Assembly (NCBI GenBank): GCA_902526435.1
Contig: CABZLA010000004.1
Span: 1 to 56,404, forward strand
Length of the DNA stretch: 56,404 nt
Direction: 5' to 3'
From: an uncultured Prochlorococcus sp.
GTDB taxonomy: Bacteria; Cyanobacteriota; Cyanobacteriia; PCC-6307; Cyanobiaceae
The position numbers and the translations under genes were made by a program. The notes beneath the pieces are model-generated. The model was not told where the DNA came from, ran no database searches, and saw nothing but the letters and a program-made list of their open reading frames with translations. Shown piece by piece: positions 55,402 to 56,404 of this stretch. Numbering within the stretch: the first letter of the stretch is position 1; each line of letters opens with the position of its first letter.

Positions 55402-56404
55402 ATGTTTTCAAAGATAATCCCAATAAGAAAATTTATAAAATTCTCTTTTAATAAACTATTCTTCCTATCTTTTTTAACACTTGGTCTAATTAATAAATCA
55501 AATGTTATATCTCAACCCATAATAAAGCAAAATCTAAATGAAGAATTTAAAATTACAAATATATCTTTCATAACAGAAGCAGTAAAGAAAACAGGGGCTT
55601 CGGTAGTAACTATTGACACTCAACGATTTGTTAAAAATAGACAATTTTCTAGAGATTCAAGAATATTCTTAGATCCATATTTTGAAAGATTCTTTGGCTT
55701 ACAATTACCTCCGGAAAATCAACCACGGATAGAACAGAGTCAAGGAAGCGGCTTTATATTTGGAGATGGTCTCGTAATGACTAATGCACATGTTGTTAAT
55801 GGATCAGAAAAGTTAATAGTTGGCTTATCAAATGGAGCAAAATATAAAGGCAAGTTAATAGGACAAGATTTACTTACTGATTTAGCTGTTATCAAGCTTG
55901 AAGGGAAAGGACCTTGGCCAAAAGCAAAGTTAGGAGATTCAACAAAAATTGAAGTTGGTGATTGGGCAATAGCCGTTGGTAATCCTTTTGGATTAGAAAA
56001 TACAGTAACTCTGGGAATAATTAGTAATTTAAATAGAAATGTCTCACAATTAGGAATATATGATAAAAAATTTGAGTTAATTCAGACAGATGCAGCCATA
56101 AATCCTGGTAATTCTGGGGGGCCATTATTAAATAGTAAGGGAGAAGTGATTGGAATTAATACTCTTATTAGATCAGGCCCCGGAGCAGGCTTAAGTTTTG
56201 CAATCCCAATAAATAAAGCTAAAAATATCGCTTCGCAACTAATAAAAAATGGAAAAGTAATACATCCCATGATTGGAATCAACTTAATAGACGAAAATTA
56301 TTTTGAGACGAATAAAAATATTGTAAAAGTAGGATACGTTGTCCCAAATAGCCCTGCTGCAAAAAGCGGAATCATTATTAATGACATAATCCTAAAAGTG
56401 GGTA
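55402..56404 (+). CDS. HtrA/DegP-type serine protease, N-terminal part (3' end outside window)
   Basis: A periplasmic or lumenal trypsin-like protease for damaged proteins. Starting at ATG 55402, 334 residues are visible. Signal-anchor region KLFFLSFLTLGLINKS (~residues 19-34). Catalytic triad: His130 (MTNAHVV), Asp160 (TDLAVIKL) and Ser238 (NPGNSGGPLL). The PDZ domain begins near residue 290 (VVPNSPAAKSGIIINDIILK) and is cut off by the window end. Cyanobacterial HhoA, HhoB and HtrA are paralogues; I cannot decide which. Confidence 0.93.
   Translation, partial: MFSKIIPIRKFIKFSFNKLFFLSFLTLGLINKSNVISQPIIKQNLNEEFKITNISFITEAVKKTGASVVTIDTQRFVKNRQFSRDSRIFLDPYFERFFGLQLPPENQPRIEQSQGSGFIFGDGLVMTNAHVVNGSEKLIVGLSNGAKYKGKLIGQDLLTDLAVIKLEGKGPWPKAKLGDSTKIEVGDWAIAVGNPFGLENTVTLGIISNLNRNVSQLGIYDKKFELIQTDAAINPGNSGGPLLNSKGEVIGINTLIRSGPGAGLSFAIPINKAKNIASQLIKNGKVIHPMIGINLIDENYFETNKNIVKVGYVVPNSPAAKSGIIINDIILKVG

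Overview
The window reads as ordinary core chromosome of a marine picocyanobacterium, most likely a high-light-adapted Prochlorococcus. The DNA is strongly AT-rich, genes are packed with few or overlapping junctions, and many genes are cyanobacterial or photosynthetic signatures: RpaA, RpaB, RbcR, Ycf3, Ycf34, several NDH-1 subunits, the poly-cis carotenoid enzymes, an Hli protein and a string of cyanobacterial DUF families. I assign the group by recognising the proteins and cannot name the strain. I see no rRNA, CRISPR array, IS element, integrase or prophage gene.

Layout. 1-4.7 kb: the end of NAD kinase, a CYTH protein, a small PedR-like LuxR regulator, metF, a sugar nucleotidyltransferase and scpA, whose start looks non-canonical. 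4.7-13.7 kb: a photosynthesis block with ndhD, ndhF, an NnrU/Z-ISO-type membrane protein, rbcR, a DUF3172 protein, ndhM, then phytoene desaturase and phytoene synthase. 13.7-16.3 kb: an RRM protein, the CCA-adding enzyme, ycf34 and tsaB. 16.3-21.0 kb (minus): rpaB-plsX-fabH-fabD-plsC, the redox/light response regulator leading a fatty-acid and phospholipid initiation cluster. 21.1-27.8 kb: radA, ycf3, copA-tmk-holB and rpaA. 27.8-28.25 kb is the only long stretch without a gene. 28.25-31.9 kb: an unknown small protein, tRNA-Asn with a terminator, an orphan ECF-type ATPase, cysteine synthase, a J-domain protein and ndhO.

32-40.3 kb: a TIGR01777 epimerase-like protein, a minus-strand run (IscA-type protein, TPR protein, lipid-A-disaccharide-synthase-like protein, two-TM protein), zeta-carotene desaturase with an SRPBCC protein, hemD-rbfA-DUF751, a glutathione S-transferase, and a divergent pair that shares a CATG start. 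40.3-49.2 kb: aroK, a tandem-domain PTPS protein overlapping a RibD-C reductase, an acyltransferase-like DUF482 protein, a DUF4346 protein, a tiny PetL-like ORF, rimO, a VKOR-thioredoxin fusion, nadB and a DUF3120 protein. 49.3-56.4 kb: a radical-SAM/PDZ protein, a TolC-like protein, an inositol-phosphatase-like protein, a BrkB protein, a zinc-ribbon membrane protein, an hli gene, two small conserved proteins and the first part of an HtrA protease.

Functionally the window ties together photosynthetic electron flow (NDH-1 subunits D, F, M and O plus a Crr7-like protein, Ycf3, the PetL candidate, Hli), lycopene synthesis (crtB, pds, Z-ISO candidate, zds) and lipid initiation, alongside regulators RpaA, RpaB, RbcR and PedR. 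I found no clearly new multi-gene system. The points most worth a second look are the PlsX N-terminal 11-residue repeats, the scpA start, the CATG shared start, the PetL-like ORF, the perfect inverted repeat before rbcR and the PTPS/RibD-C pair.
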